From: Blastomyces gilchristii SLH14081
Taxonomy: Eukaryota > Ascomycota > Eurotiomycetes > Onygenales > Ajellomycetaceae
Assembly: GCF_000003855.2 (NCBI RefSeq)
Contig: NW_003101681.1
Location: 4,507,359-4,571,358 of the forward strand
Length of the DNA stretch: 64,000 nucleotides
Reading direction: 5' to 3'
Of this stretch, positions 1 to 11,168 are shown in pieces. The position numbers and the translations under genes were made by a program. Positions within the stretch are counted from its first letter, which is position 1, and the number at the start of each line of letters is the position of its first letter. The notes under the pieces were generated by a model. That model saw nothing but the letters and a program-made list of their open reading frames with translations. It was not told the origin of the DNA and made no database searches.

Positions 1-320
1 CGCGGTGATAGGGTCCGGGCCGGGACGTTGATGTGTTGTTGCGTGTTTACTCATTGCTGTTTCGGGCCTAGCGCCGATCGGTAGGGCTGAGGCTCCACAT
101 TCCAAAACAGGAAAAAACTTTGGGATAGCCTCAATTTATCCTAAAATAGAACAACAAAGGGCGGTTATCTCTCTTGCAATCAATGCTCTGCACGACCCGA
201 CCAGCTGCCAGTCATTGCTCGTGCTTTGTCGACATTCCCGACCAGAACGGGTGAAAAACTAAACCACCCTTACCCTTGTCCAAGGCGGCAGATCACCACC
301 ACTACCGCACTTGTCAAACA
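1..320. other. window edge, no gene seen
   Basis: This is the left edge of the window and the 3' flank of the minus-strand eIF2B-like gene. I see only short overlapping reading frames with no family resemblance and no RNA gene. It probably holds the 3' UTR of that gene. Confidence 0.5.
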
Positions 321-1646
321 TCAGGGGAAACAGCCAAACAATTGTCTCTCCGCATGGAACACTTTTTCGGATTGTTCTCTAATGCTGCTGAGATCAAGGA
401 TACCCGTCTCACAGATATAATGATCGATATATCTGGCAGGGACCCACTCGAAGTACACGTTTCGAGTCTCCACCATGATGCGCCATAGGTTCGACTTTAT
501 GCTTCCGTGGGCGTGATGGTGGTCCCATCCACGTTCCAACTCTTTAGGGTCGTTCTCTTCCTCTCTATACGCCTCCATTGCCCCTGGCTTGGAGATTTTA
601 TCGAGATCGGACACTACGACAATAGCCACGTTATCCGACACCGCTTTCGCACAAAGCACGGCAGGTAAACTACCAGTCTTGTTACTCACATCCCCGCTAT
701 CAGATATTCGATCAGCTCCCAGTAGAACGACATCCACGCCCTTCGCTAGGATCGCAACGCTGGCATCTGACGCAATCTCTATACGCAGCCGATCCGTGGC
801 CCCGACGGCCTCTGCGCCCTGGACAAGGTCTTTGGCGAAGTCTACACCTTCGCAGAGCGGTCGAGACTCCATGACCTTCAACAGAATCTTCAACCCACCA
901 TCCCCGCCCACTTTTCTCTCCGTCTCCAACACCGTTGCCAATGCATTCATAACCGTTGCACTGGAACTTAGGGTCAATATTTTCACCACCCGTCTCTCGC
1001 CCTCGATAGTTCCCTTCTCATATAAAAACTGCCGTAACCCCGCCCCAATCAGCGTCCTTGTGGCATTGTGATATCTTTCCATCAGATACGCATGCATTCT
1101 CTCAACTGCGATCCTAATACACCTTTCTTCATCTTCAACCTGCTCTCCCTCGCCACCATCCGCTCGGGACGCTTTCCTCACCACCCCACATTTTCCATAT
1201 CGATCGGAGACTACCTCCTCGTCCAGCTCAGCAAGCCCTAGCCTCTCTCTATCCAGCGCCTTGACAATTGCACCGGTAATCGCTGCATTCATGCTCGGCC
1301 GGCCATATTTAGCAAGAATCCACCCAGCCTTCCGACACGACTCCCACCACGTCTCCACCGCCGAATAAGGCGAACCGCGCAATTTACCGCCGCGCGCCTC
1401 TTCCTCATCCTGCCTTATCTCTTCAATAAGCCTCTCCCCGATAATTTCAGCAATGTGCACGAGTGAAAATATAGCCCTCGTAGCGAGGTCTTTCGCTCCG
1501 CTGACATGATCCGTTCGTAGACGCAATAAGCCGTTGGAAAGTGCGTCTTTGGCCTCGGGGTACGCAGTTACTTCAAGCTTGTAGGAAGGAGACGTAAGGG
1601 GCGGGGTAGAGAGATCTGGAGTGGAGAGACCCGGAGAGACTGCCAT
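321..1646 (-). CDS. eIF-2B alpha/beta/delta-like family protein
   Basis: Single-exon gene of 441 aa. The C-terminal half has the Rossmann-like signature of the eIF2B alpha/beta/delta and 5-methylthioribose/ribose-1,5-bisphosphate isomerase superfamily: LLGADRISDSGDVSNKTG followed by SLPAVLCAKAV and VVVSDLDKI. The N-terminal half is helical and carries an acidic insertion (GGEGEQVEDEE). It is longer than eIF2B-alpha (about 305 aa) and does not read like a canonical GCN3, GCD7 or GCD2, so this is probably the separate fungal paralogue called initiation factor 2 subunit family. Its substrate, or a role in eIF2 nucleotide exchange, cannot be told from sequence. The start MAVSPG at 1646 is preferred; an in-frame ATG at 1817 would add 57 low-complexity residues. 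The gene lies downstream of, and in the same direction as, the chromodomain gene. Confidence 0.8.
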   Translation of the reverse strand: MAVSPGLSTPDLSTPPLTSPSYKLEVTAYPEAKDALSNGLLRLRTDHVSGAKDLATRAIFSLVHIAEIIGERLIEEIRQDEEEARGGKLRGSPYSAVETWWESCRKAGWILAKYGRPSMNAAITGAIVKALDRERLGLAELDEEVVSDRYGKCGVVRKASRADGGEGEQVEDEERCIRIAVERMHAYLMERYHNATRTLIGAGLRQFLYEKGTIEGERRVVKILTLSSSATVMNALATVLETERKVGGDGGLKILLKVMESRPLCEGVDFAKDLVQGAEAVGATDRLRIEIASDASVAILAKGVDVVLLGADRISDSGDVSNKTGSLPAVLCAKAVSDNVAIVVVSDLDKISKPGAMEAYREEENDPKELERGWDHHHAHGSIKSNLWRIMVETRNVYFEWVPARYIDHYICETGILDLSSIREQSEKVFHAERQLFGCFP

Positions 1647-2610
1647 GTCAGTTGGATTCGGACCCGTTTGTGAGCTGCGGATACGATGACGCAACAAGGG
1701 GGCTAGGATTTGAGGTATAAGTAGACTTGGTTGTAGCTCTGTCCCTAGTGTTATGGGTTTTCTCTTTAAAGAACGTAAGATATATGATGTCGTCACTTCT
1801 GTGTGGATGGAAACCATGCAGCTCTTCGTAGTTTAGATAGCTTGGAGTTGGAGCCGCTGTGGGGGATTTTGACTGGTGTGGGGATGTGGAATTAAAGTTT
1901 ACTGAGCTCCAGGCAAGGGCGGCAAGGGGCGGCAAGAGTGAAACTTTGATTCAACGGCCGGGTGCAGTTAGGCCAAGCCAGCTTGGTTGGGGGGAGCCTA
2001 TTCTAAAATTATGGAGGTAAGTTTAGCGGCAAGCTTGCTGCAAAACTCTTTTCAAACAAAAAAATAACGAATGTATCCCTCCACAAAATAGAATATTCAC
2101 ATTCACATAGGGAAGGAGAACAAAGAAAGTGAAAAAGGATCTCTGGCTTAACATCATCCTTGAATGAAACTAAACGATTGTTTACCATACTTGACAATAA
2201 AACCCAAACAATAGGTAGATAACAGGAGGATAAAGTAGATGACAACATTGAACAAAGTATCAAAAGGCATACATATCTATATGTATAAACCAAACCGCCC
2301 ATCCTTGGCGCCTGCATCGGGATGTGAATCTGTCCATAGTTATTCAAGGAGTACGGGCATTAGGAAATATGAAAGAATGACGGACAACTTCAATAAAGAG
2401 GAAAAGAAGCACTGGTAAAAATGCTAACACAAAACCCTGCCTCATCCGACACTTCTCTCTGCCTCCCGTCTGATAGTGCCTGACGGAATAAATGTGCTCG
2501 CCCTTTGATGAAACTGTATAAGGAGCTAACCCTAGCCATCCAGCAACCATAACTAGAACGACAGAACATTGTATATACGTCCACACCGATGGCACCTCAT
2601 CTCATTCAAT
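1647..2610. other. intergenic region, promoter of eIF2B-like gene
   Basis: This 964-bp gap separates the 3' end of the chromo/HDA gene from the start of the eIF2B-like gene, both on the minus strand. It should hold the 3' UTR of the first and the promoter and 5' UTR of the second. Reading frames here are short and resemble nothing. Confidence 0.5.
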
Positions 2611-5600
2611 TCAGCACGGATACCTCAACGCACTACCCCGCATGTTACCGCCACCAACATTATTCGCCCCCGGGCTTGCGGGCCGACTAGCCCCCCACTT
2701 CGGGCTACGCGGCTGCAGACTCGTCGCACGAGTCGACGGCCGATTCTTCTTCAACTCCCGCAACTCCTCCTCCTTGCGGTTCAACATCTCATCCCGTTGC
2801 GCCAACGTTACTTCGAGTTCCTTAATCCGCGTCAGATGCGTTTGCTCGTCGTTCTGCAGGCGTAGCCTTTTCAACTTCGTCAGGTCGCCTGCGGCCTTGG
2901 CTTTTAGCTCGCCCAGCTCCTCTTCGAGTTGGCGCAGTTCCATGGCTGATTGCGCGGCGGCAGTGGAGGCGTTTTGGTATTGTTGCCTTGTATATTCTGT
3001 CTGCGAGCGCTCTTGCTGGACTGTGCGTTGGAGGCTGGTATTTTCCTTTGTCAGGCGGCGTATTTCCTCTCGGGCTTTCTCTAACTCCGCATCCGTGCCT
3101 CCTCCCTCCTTGATGATGGTTCTAGCTTCATCAAGATCTTTGACTAAGGTGGCTTTCTCGTCTTTGAGTTTGGCTATCTCAATCTTCTGCCGTTCGAGAC
3201 GCTCGGAGGACGTCTTGGAAACTTCGAGGGCTTGCTCTAGTTCTTTGCGTAATTTGTGGTAATTGTTTAGGCGGCTTTCGTATCGATGTTGTAGTTGAGA
3301 GAAACTCTTCTCCGTGGTTTGAAGATTCGTTTGAACCTTTTCCAAAGCAGTTTGTAGCTGGTTAACTTCGAATTCCATGGCGTTTTTCGCTTGGACTAAA
3401 CTTCGTTCGCTAAGCCGAGAATCTCCTCCGTCCTGCGACTGTGTTTGGCCCTGCATCGAGTCGCTAATGTGTGTGATATCCTGGAAAGGGGTCATGCGCT
3501 GCCTTTTTGTTTGATTACTAGCCTCATCCTCATCGTTCTCCTACAAATCTATTAGCGTCATGGACCTTAGATGCTAGCAATCTCTCCACTTACCAACAAC
3601 CGCTTCTGTCGTGAAGATGACATAGATCGAAGCTCCTCTACTTCCAGAGTAGCAGGAGAGACGTCCAGTGTCTCTATTGGTATTAATTCAACCGCTGCAA
3701 GCGGCCACACACGCGTAGCAGGGTCCATTTTCAAGTAAAGGAAAACCTCCTCTGCGTTTTCTTGTACTCCTAGCGCATCATCTTGAAGCTCTCCAGCGGT
3801 ACTACTGAAGTCTCGCGTATACTTGACAAGAAGGCGAAGCCTGTTGATGTTTGATGTGTCTGGCAAACATCGTTCGACATGCTCTGCAGTGTTAGAAACA
3901 AGCAGGCGAATAACAGGCAAAAGTTGCCCATTCGGAGACGCTTCTGTGCGTATTTGGCGGATGACAGGATCCTCCGCGTCGAAAGAATTATCGAGAGCAA
4001 TAATCGCAGCCGGGGGCTTAAATGGTTGAAGTACTCTGTTATCAGTCGCTGACCGAATCGCAAAGCTGAGCTGCCCTTTGCAGAGAGATAATTCAAGATC
4101 AGCCGACCTATCCGTCGCCGGTTGAGTATTGATAAATTCTTTGCCCATCAAATAATTTTCCACAAGCTTGACAGCTTTGTCGCTTCGTGCTACGATGATA
4201 ATATGCAAATCATCATTTACGGCTGCGTCAATTAGGAAACCTAGAAATTGAAATTTTGTACTCGAGTATTCCGCCCACGCCGCCTCCTTGACTGGATTCG
4301 CACCGGGCGCCGCGGGTTGGTCATTGAGGTCAGGATGTGTTGTTATATTATTCAGTTTATTGACCAACTTCAGCATTCTCGAGATTTGGGTATCATACTA
4401 TATCTGTGTAAGAAATTTTTGAAATTCACTTTGGTTGGCTAAAGCGGCTACTAACCTCCGGAGTAGAGCTGCTCATATCGGTTCCCAACGACGAAGATTC
4501 CGCCAAAAATTTTCCAATCGTTCTGCTCTCTGCGGAAAGGGTGACATCATAGTCATCCTTTACTCTAGAGTCCATAGAGAGAGGAACAGCGAATTCCATG
4601 GGTCCCAGGTTGATGCCAACAGGCTGCGGTTCCGGCACCTCTTCAATTGAGGCCACGGTTGCCTCGAATCCTGCTACTGGCTCGGCTACTATATCTGCTG
4701 AAACTTCTGGAAGTTCTACCTCACCAGCAAGGTTTGGCTGCGACTCTGCGAGTAATTCCGCGACAGTAACTGGATGTTCCGCATTGTAATGTAGAGCCTG
4801 GGGTGCAATAAATGTGGGGGGCGGTTCGGCCGTTGTCATGACGTGTGGTGGATGAGTATGAGGCTCCTGATCCACGCGGATATTAAGGGGGGATACCGCA
4901 TCTCTGGCAGGAGCTGGATGTGATGGTTCAATATCGCTAGCAGATGATGGTGTTACGCTTGCACTAACGCTCTGTGGTTCTCCGGCGAGAGAGCGCTCAT
5001 GGGCACGAATAAATCTCATTTTCTCGCGAAAGTTCGTCCCTGGATTATTACGTCGTGCTTCCTCCATAGTCATGGACGGGTTCGGTGTCCCGCTAGTAGG
5101 CGATGATTCATCCATGTTGATGATGGAACTCTGTGGAATATTTGCAGGTTGCGATGCGTCGCTGTTACTGGGTAGCTGTGCTGACATGGATACGGATATG
5201 CTACTAGAATTTCCAGCAAGGGAACAAGGGTTTTGCCCGATCGAGGGTGTCGGGGATTGAGTGGAAATACCCCGCTCTAGACTTTCGGGGACAGTATTGC
5301 TTAAAGGAAGTGCTATCTGGCGAATAGGTGTTTTATGTACTGAAGGTATCTTATTAGCGATGACCATAACTAGGAAGGTACTCGGAGAGATTTTACCAAA
5401 ACTATCGTTGAATAAAGGGGCTTGCGAGGGAGAATGGTGAGTTGAAACGCGAGATAAAGTGGATGGGCTAAGTGATGGGTGAGATTGGCTAGCGCTCTGG
5501 CTGTGATACAGCGAGAGGCGTGCTGGTGGAGTCTCCGCTATCTCAATCTCAGTTCCAATGTTGTTTGAGTGGAAATTTGCGTACCCCAAGGAGTGATCCC

Positions 5601-6734
5601 CTTCGCAGCTTGTCGGGTAGGCGTGTGTGCCCTGAAATCGAAAGATGCCCGAGGAGTTTTTTGAGGTAGAGTTAGTTTCTAAAGGGTTTGTAGACGAGCT
5701 TGGAGATGAACTATTGTGCGAAGCTTGTAGTCTATTGTGACGTGCGGGCCGTCGAAATCGGGTCAATAGCTCACTGCGAGTATTAGGTCGAATGAATTGA
5801 AGGGAGCAATGGCTTGGAGATTGCAGCGATCCTGAAGTAGGGCTTGGTTCAATTTGTGTCGATAAGGTGTGATTGCGCCTCGACTGGATTGAACAAAGTT
5901 GAATTGCACCCCTGGTCAAGTTTTGATGCTGGCTTTGGGCTGAGGCACCACTGCTTGACTGGGTGGCCTGATCAGAGGTGTCTGGATAGTACAAACTGCC
6001 GCTTGCTTCAGAATCTTGAGAAGGATTTGAAGAAAATTGACTGCCCGCAGCTGCAGTTGAAAGCACAGAATTTTGACTAAGGCCTGTCTGTTGAGTTTCT
6101 GGTACCGTGGAAGGTGGACCAGCAACAGAGGTTGCGGAAGGAGACTGTAAAGAGGAGTGTTGGTCAGAGCCACCACGTTTATAGGCAACACTATCTGTCC
6201 TCTTCTTCTTATTCTCCCAGATCTGAATTGCAACGTCGTTTGCAAAATGCTTGGGTTCCTAGAGGATGGAGCTTTAGCTAACAATCGCCACGGTACAAAC
6301 TTGACAAGCCAGCATACATTGCACAGTACTTCAATCATGAATGTAAAACAATGTGATCAAACAACAATGTGATCAAACACTGCCAAACAAATAAGGTAAA
6401 AAATAAAATAAAATATTTCATCTATTAAAAATCAAATCAAATCAAATTTAAAAACAGAACGGCCGCAATTGGTGCATGCATGAGCTCATCACATAGAACT
6501 TACCCAGGTTGGTTCGTACGGGCCTTCCCAGGCAATGAGATACCTGTCGCGGGATTCGTCAATAATACTCTTTATGGGATATTCCTGAGAACTATTGACA
6601 GATACTTCGTCAGACAGTTGTAGTAAGGTCTCAGATCCCGTAGCGGTGGATTCCTGGGTGTTGGACGTATTTCTAGACTTGCGAGATGATGAGACGAGAT
6701 GTGCAACTGTAGTAGGCGTTCTCGACTTGCCCAT
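2611..6734 (-). CDS. chromodomain / HDA1-complex subunit 2-3-like protein
   Basis: Four-exon gene (6734-6504, 6258-4456, 4397-3594, 3540-2611), 1255 aa, all joins in phase 0. Exon 1 ends inside a chromodomain (YPIKSIIDESRDRYLIAWEG) that continues after a 245-bp intron with EPTW|EPKHFANDVAIQIW. Residues of about 100-678 are Ser/Pro/Thr-rich and probably disordered. Exon 3 (about 679-946) matches the class II histone deacetylase complex subunit 2/3 domain (YDTQISRMLKLVNKLNNITT, a degenerate SNF2-like fold). Exon 4 is a long coiled coil (about 960-1200) with a basic, Gly-rich tail. By family knowledge this would tether an Hda1/Clr3-type deacetylase to methylated histone H3 in heterochromatin; Neurospora CDP-2 is a possible functional counterpart. 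The recruitment role is inference; the domain order is visible. Confidence 0.86.
6395..6450. repeat. A/T-rich pentamer repeat in intron 1 of chromo/HDA gene
   Basis: Short AAAT- and AAATC-type tandem units make up much of the unusually long (245 bp) first intron of the chromodomain gene. This looks like simple slippage sequence. Confidence 0.6.
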
Positions 6735-7121
6735 TATTATGCATGGATGGGAATGACAAAGCCACAGTCCATTTTCAACAATAGGGCAAAACTGAACAAC
6801 TGAATTTCAAAATAGAATAGCTACTGTATCACGCAGAACGCAGAATATAAGCGCGAGTGCAAATGAGAATGTATTGCGCGCCGACATTTGGTGCAATGAA
6901 CGGAAAGCCACTAACTTAGCTGCTGACATAACCATGACCATTTGCACGTGACATGCTGCCGGGGGCAGTTGTCATCAAAGTCCCTGGTGGAGGCGCCCAG
7001 GGCCAGGGTACACCATGCTGATTGTAATAGAATGTAATAGAAATAGCTAACAGTGGTATATATTGAGAATATGGAATCCATTCTATCTAGATATATAATT
7101 ACTTTACTTTAGATACTAAAT

Positions 7122-8711
7122 TCATCGATACGTTATCGATTGCTCCGCCTTCCATGCCTCAAAATCAAAACCCACATCCTCCAAGGTCCGACATTGATGT
7201 CTCTGTTCCCCCTTCATATTAAACTCTTTCTTGATGAGTGTGAATCGTTCCCGGGTCCATCGATCCTTTTCGTTCCAGTAGGTACAATCCCTGCCGCGCC
7301 CTTCGTTCTCCAAACCTGGCCTCCGCTCCGCGCTGGCCGCCCATTCATGCAACGCATTGATATAATCAGCATCCATGGGATACTTGAAAACGTGGAAGGC
7401 TTTGCCAGGTCCCCGAGCGGCTATTTCAGCCTCTTCCCACTGGTACATTTCTTGCTTTGAGGGAAGACTGAGCCGCCCGGACCAGACTCGAGCAATCACA
7501 GCGCTTTGATTTTCCGCCATCGGAAACGGGATGACCCTCTGGTTTAAAACGGGGAATGCCAGGGTGGGCTGGTCAGCGTAAAGTATTTGCTGGTAAACAT
7601 GGAGTGTCCTGCTTCCATCCTCAACAACCGGAGGTTTCAATGATGACAGGAACGGAAATGAGTATAAGTATCCCGTGCAGAACAACACGGCATCGACGTC
7701 TTCCTCAATCTCCCCATTTTCGAACCGAACAGCCCGGTTATGAGTAATTGGTGGCAGGAACTCAACAATTTGCGGATACTCTTTTTTATCGTCAACAGCT
7801 CCGGTGGCAAAGTAGGAAGGAGACCGCGCAGAAGCAAGAAGTGGTTTGCGACATGTTGTGCTGATTTGAGCTCCAATGTCAATTCCAGAGGCAGAGTTGC
7901 CAACAACAATAACTTTTTTATCCTGAAACTCCACGGGGGACGAATATGTTTTGGAATGTGTTATGACGTTCGGATATGCCGCATTCCACTCCGATATCCC
8001 AGCGATCGACGGGATATATGGTACATTATAATGACCGTTCGCCACCACCACGGCATCGTAGACATCATCCTCTTGAGCGCCAGTTTCTAAATGCTTCCTT
8101 GTCACAATCCACGTCCCCGCACGCGCATCATCAAGCCTCACATCTACAACCTGGACCTGAAATTGTATGAGGTGCTCGACATCCGCGCCGTACTCCTCTA
8201 TATATTGCAGCACAGTCGCAAATCTAGGGAATAGCTGTGTATCCGTAGGAAATGGTTTATCGGAAAACCGCATCAAAGTGTGAGGGATATTTGTTTCCAG
8301 GTCATCGTAGAGTGGGGATATGAACGAGGCTTCTTTTCGGCCTTGCGACTTTGCTGAATCAGAACTTTGCGACGAACCCGACGACGAATGCCAAATGGGC
8401 TCCTCTGCGGGTAAGTGGGCGTTTGTCTGCGGGATATCAATCGAAGCAAGCTTTTTGTCTGCAGCTGTTGAGTAGTTCCAGACCCCACCAACCCGACTGC
8501 GCTGTTCGAAAACGTCAATCTTTTCAAAATATTTTTCGGCTAACAAGAATCTACGGGATCGCGTCAGTACGTACCCCGCTACGACGGACAACATTAAGCA
8601 GACGCTGTTTTAGTAATAATGGTCCAATACATACTTGGCCGCAGCCAACCCAGACGGGCCAGCGCCAATAATGGCTACCCTGCGGATTGGGTGGGAGGAA
8701 AGCGCTCGCAT
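7122..8711 (-). CDS. flavin-containing (FMO-type) monooxygenase
   Basis: Two exons (8711-8635, 8550-7122; 84-bp intron) give 501 aa. The first exon is short but needed: it supplies the FAD-binding GAGPSG motif, and the splice restores GAGPSGLAAAKFLLAEKYFE. Further on are the Arg-Val-Gly-Gly-Val-Trp FAD contact, a second nucleotide-binding motif VIVVGNSASGIDI for NADPH, and the DAVLFCTGYLYSFPF region that fits the FATGY-type motif of FMOs. The fungal relatives oxidise soft nucleophiles such as thiols and amines; the substrate here is unknown. The cytosolic or ER location is not evident, since no clear membrane anchor is seen. It lies 387 bp upstream of the chromodomain gene in the same orientation, with no hint of a metabolic cluster. 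Confidence 0.88.
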
Positions 8712-9180
8712 CGTTCCACGCAAACAAGACAGTACTTGGTTGGCGGGTGAATAGTTACATGTACAGTGGCTTAATTTGGATATGCGGACGATGCCAGGGC
8801 CACCTTCTCCGGCTGTTTGTTGGTTGGTTGGTACGCCGGCTATATTTATATCGGCTCGGCAACTTCTTCGACTGCAAACATGCCACTGTCCAGGCAGAAA
8901 TGCCAGAATACTCTATTGGGTTTAGCGTTCAAGACCGATAGTTATCTGATTAGATTGAGGTAAGATAAGATAAGCCAACCAACAAACCCCTCGTCCTACA
9001 CAAGGACGAACAGCGACAATGCTAGAAAAGACAATTGCCCAGGACTATAACTCTCATCTACCCTTACTAAGTATTGATAGACCAAATGCACTATGAATAG
9101 ATGCGTTGCTTTTCCACCTTATGGACAATGAACGAATTTGCTTGACCGAGAGTGTCCTGCAACATCACATCAGACATGTT
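8712..9180. other. intergenic region
   Basis: This 469-bp gap is the promoter side of the FMO gene and the 3' flank of the 6PGDH-like gene. No coding signal was seen. Confidence 0.5.
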
Positions 9181-10737
9181 TCAAGCAGGGCGCCATTCAT
9201 AATGATGCGCACCCTTGGCCACTTTACCGGGATCTTCTCCTTTAACGCTAGGCCTATCATAATTATGCGCGCCAAAAAAGTCCATTTCCGCCTCCATGAA
9301 TCGCGTAGGGAGCATCTTACTCGCTTCATATTTCAAATATTCCAAACTGGCTGACATTGAGGGAACACAGGAATCTGCCTCCACCGCACTCAGAACCACT
9401 AACTTTAACGAGTCATAGTGTTCCGTAAGTGCAGCTGAGACCTCATTGATGAGCTTCATGTTCATAATCCTTGCACCAGATGTCACAGCAGGCATGAGGA
9501 GATCGGAGATGTATTCTGCCTGAATAATGCAGCCGGCACGCCAGATCTTCATGCACTCTCCGAGATTAACATTCCATTTCTCGTCCCGGGATGCACGTGC
9601 TATCAGTTCCAGTCCCTGGCAGTAGGAGCACAGGAACGAGACGAATACCGCTTTGCGAAGCGTTTCGATGAACGAATCTGCGTCTTTGGTAGCTTCCATT
9701 TTTTTTGGGTGGGGAACTTTGAGCTTGTCTGCGACCAAAAGCCGTTGTCGGCGGTTGCCGCTTGCGACTCGGAGAAACTGGCCAGTCGCTATAGTCGGGG
9801 CAGAGACGTGCCGGTCCGCTGCCTCCATGACCATCCAGTAGAGGGTCCCTTCCGTATCGTCGTCATCCTGCACGACCTTATCGCCGACATCGTCTAGGAC
9901 AAAGCCGCCAGCGCTACTTGCAGCCTCGCCACCCTTATCACCTGTGGTAGTCTTGTGCCGTTGGCAAATCTCTGACCCAATTTGGACAAGGAACGTATGT
10001 CGTAACTCCCCTTCACTATTCCATTTCTCAAGTATCTTTCCAATCTGGTCGTGGGATAAATGCAAGCCGGAGTGCAGGATATCCCACGCCTCGCAAAGAG
10101 TTGATAGCAACCCATTCTCGATGCCGTTGTGTACCATCTTAACGTAGTGGCCCGCACCGCGTGGACCAATATTAGAGACACAGGGCTCCTTTGTTCGTGC
10201 GTCCTTCGCAGCGAATGTTCGCAGAAGCGGTAGCACTACGTTGATGGCATCTGGATCACCACCGAGCGACAAACTTAGCCCATGTCTTGCAGATTGATAG
10301 CCCCCAGACACTCCCATTCCAATCCAGCTGATTCCTTTTGATTCTAATTCCCGTTGCCGCCTTTCGGTCTTCCGATAATTTTCATTGCCGCCGTCAAGGA
10401 TGATATCTCCCTTTTTCAGATCATCCTTCATTTTATCCAAGACGCTGTCTGCGGGCCATCCGTGCGTAATTGAGAAGAGAAAGAGCCTTCTTTGATCGCC
10501 ATCGACCGTGACGGGCTTGATGCTGTCAGCAAATTTATGGATATCGTGGAAACCGGAGATTTTCCCCTTCAGTTTCTCTTCGTTTTTGCTCATTGATATT
10601 GCTTCATCGACATTAGAGCTTTTCACGTCCCACAGGGATACATCGGGACCAAGCTCTGCGAGGCCGAAAGCCATCATTGTGCCCATGTTGCCGGCGCCAA
10701 CGATGCCAGTGTGCTGGAATGGTTGGGTGGTAGCCAT
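9181..10737 (-). CDS. 6-phosphogluconate dehydrogenase-like protein (divergent substrate pocket)
   Basis: Single exon, 518 aa, spanning both 6PGDH domains. The N-terminal Rossmann motif is GIVGAGNMG, followed by ILDGGNENYRKT and GMGVSGGYQSARHG. The catalytic helix VKMVHNGIE keeps the Lys (K200, sheep K183), His-Asn (203-204) and Glu (E207, sheep E190) of the reaction. The C-terminal domain ends with FFGAHNYD, keeping the inter-subunit His (H491, sheep H452). By motif alignment, every residue that grips the 6-phosphate is changed: Tyr191 to N208, Lys260 to Y300, Thr262 to M302, Arg287 to Q406, Arg446 to M485. It is therefore probably an NAD(P)-dependent oxidative decarboxylase or dehydrogenase of another, perhaps unphosphorylated, aldonic acid rather than the pentose-phosphate enzyme. 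It is divergently transcribed from the TIM-barrel gene 431 bp away. Confidence 0.88.
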   Translation of the reverse strand: MATTQPFQHTGIVGAGNMGTMMAFGLAELGPDVSLWDVKSSNVDEAISMSKNEEKLKGKISGFHDIHKFADSIKPVTVDGDQRRLFLFSITHGWPADSVLDKMKDDLKKGDIILDGGNENYRKTERRQRELESKGISWIGMGVSGGYQSARHGLSLSLGGDPDAINVVLPLLRTFAAKDARTKEPCVSNIGPRGAGHYVKMVHNGIENGLLSTLCEAWDILHSGLHLSHDQIGKILEKWNSEGELRHTFLVQIGSEICQRHKTTTGDKGGEAASSAGGFVLDDVGDKVVQDDDDTEGTLYWMVMEAADRHVSAPTIATGQFLRVASGNRRQRLLVADKLKVPHPKKMEATKDADSFIETLRKAVFVSFLCSYCQGLELIARASRDEKWNVNLGECMKIWRAGCIIQAEYISDLLMPAVTSGARIMNMKLINEVSAALTEHYDSLKLVVLSAVEADSCVPSMSASLEYLKYEASKMLPTRFMEAEMDFFGAHNYDRPSVKGEDPGKVAKGAHHYEWRPA

Positions 10738-11168
10738 GGCTGTTTCTGATAAATTGGTGCTGATAAATTATGAACACCCCACAGACTTGATTCAGGTTTA
10801 ACCAGCGAATACTTAATTGCTATGAGCGGCAGTAGTTGTGATACCACGCAATTCCCGGATTAAACAAGGTGACGTCATATCATGGAAACTTAAAAAGTAC
10901 AACAGAGTTACCGCAGTTTGCGAGGGAAAATTGGGGTTGGTCATTATTAACTAAGGGTAAGGGTATTTGTTGCGGATTGGCCCATTCCCAGTCTTCCACG
11001 AGATATGACGCCTATGACGCCAAAGTGACCAGAGGAGATACTCAGCGGGAATTTTCGGCCCTGAGCATGGCGAATAGTTGGCGAAGAGTACTATCCCACA
11101 TCATACTGTGTCTGGCACAAATGGGACAAACCAAACGTCAATGAAAAAGTGAAGTGGAAGAAAGCAAA
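10738..11168. promoter_or_regulatory. shared divergent promoter region
   Basis: These 431 bp separate the start codons of the 6PGDH-like gene (-) and the TIM-barrel gene (+), so both promoters and 5' UTRs must sit here. It contains a TGACGTCA-like site near 10871 (gtgacgtcat). This is a match to the CRE/bZIP core by eye only; its use is not demonstrated. Confidence 0.5.

Noticed and set aside
589..1071. 160-codon plus-strand frame opposite the eIF2B-like gene
   Set aside because: No family resemblance; lies wholly antisense to a well-supported CDS.
2642..3262. 206-codon plus-strand frame opposite the coiled coil
   Set aside because: Ser/Arg/Cys-rich antisense of Lys/Glu/Gln coiled-coil codons.
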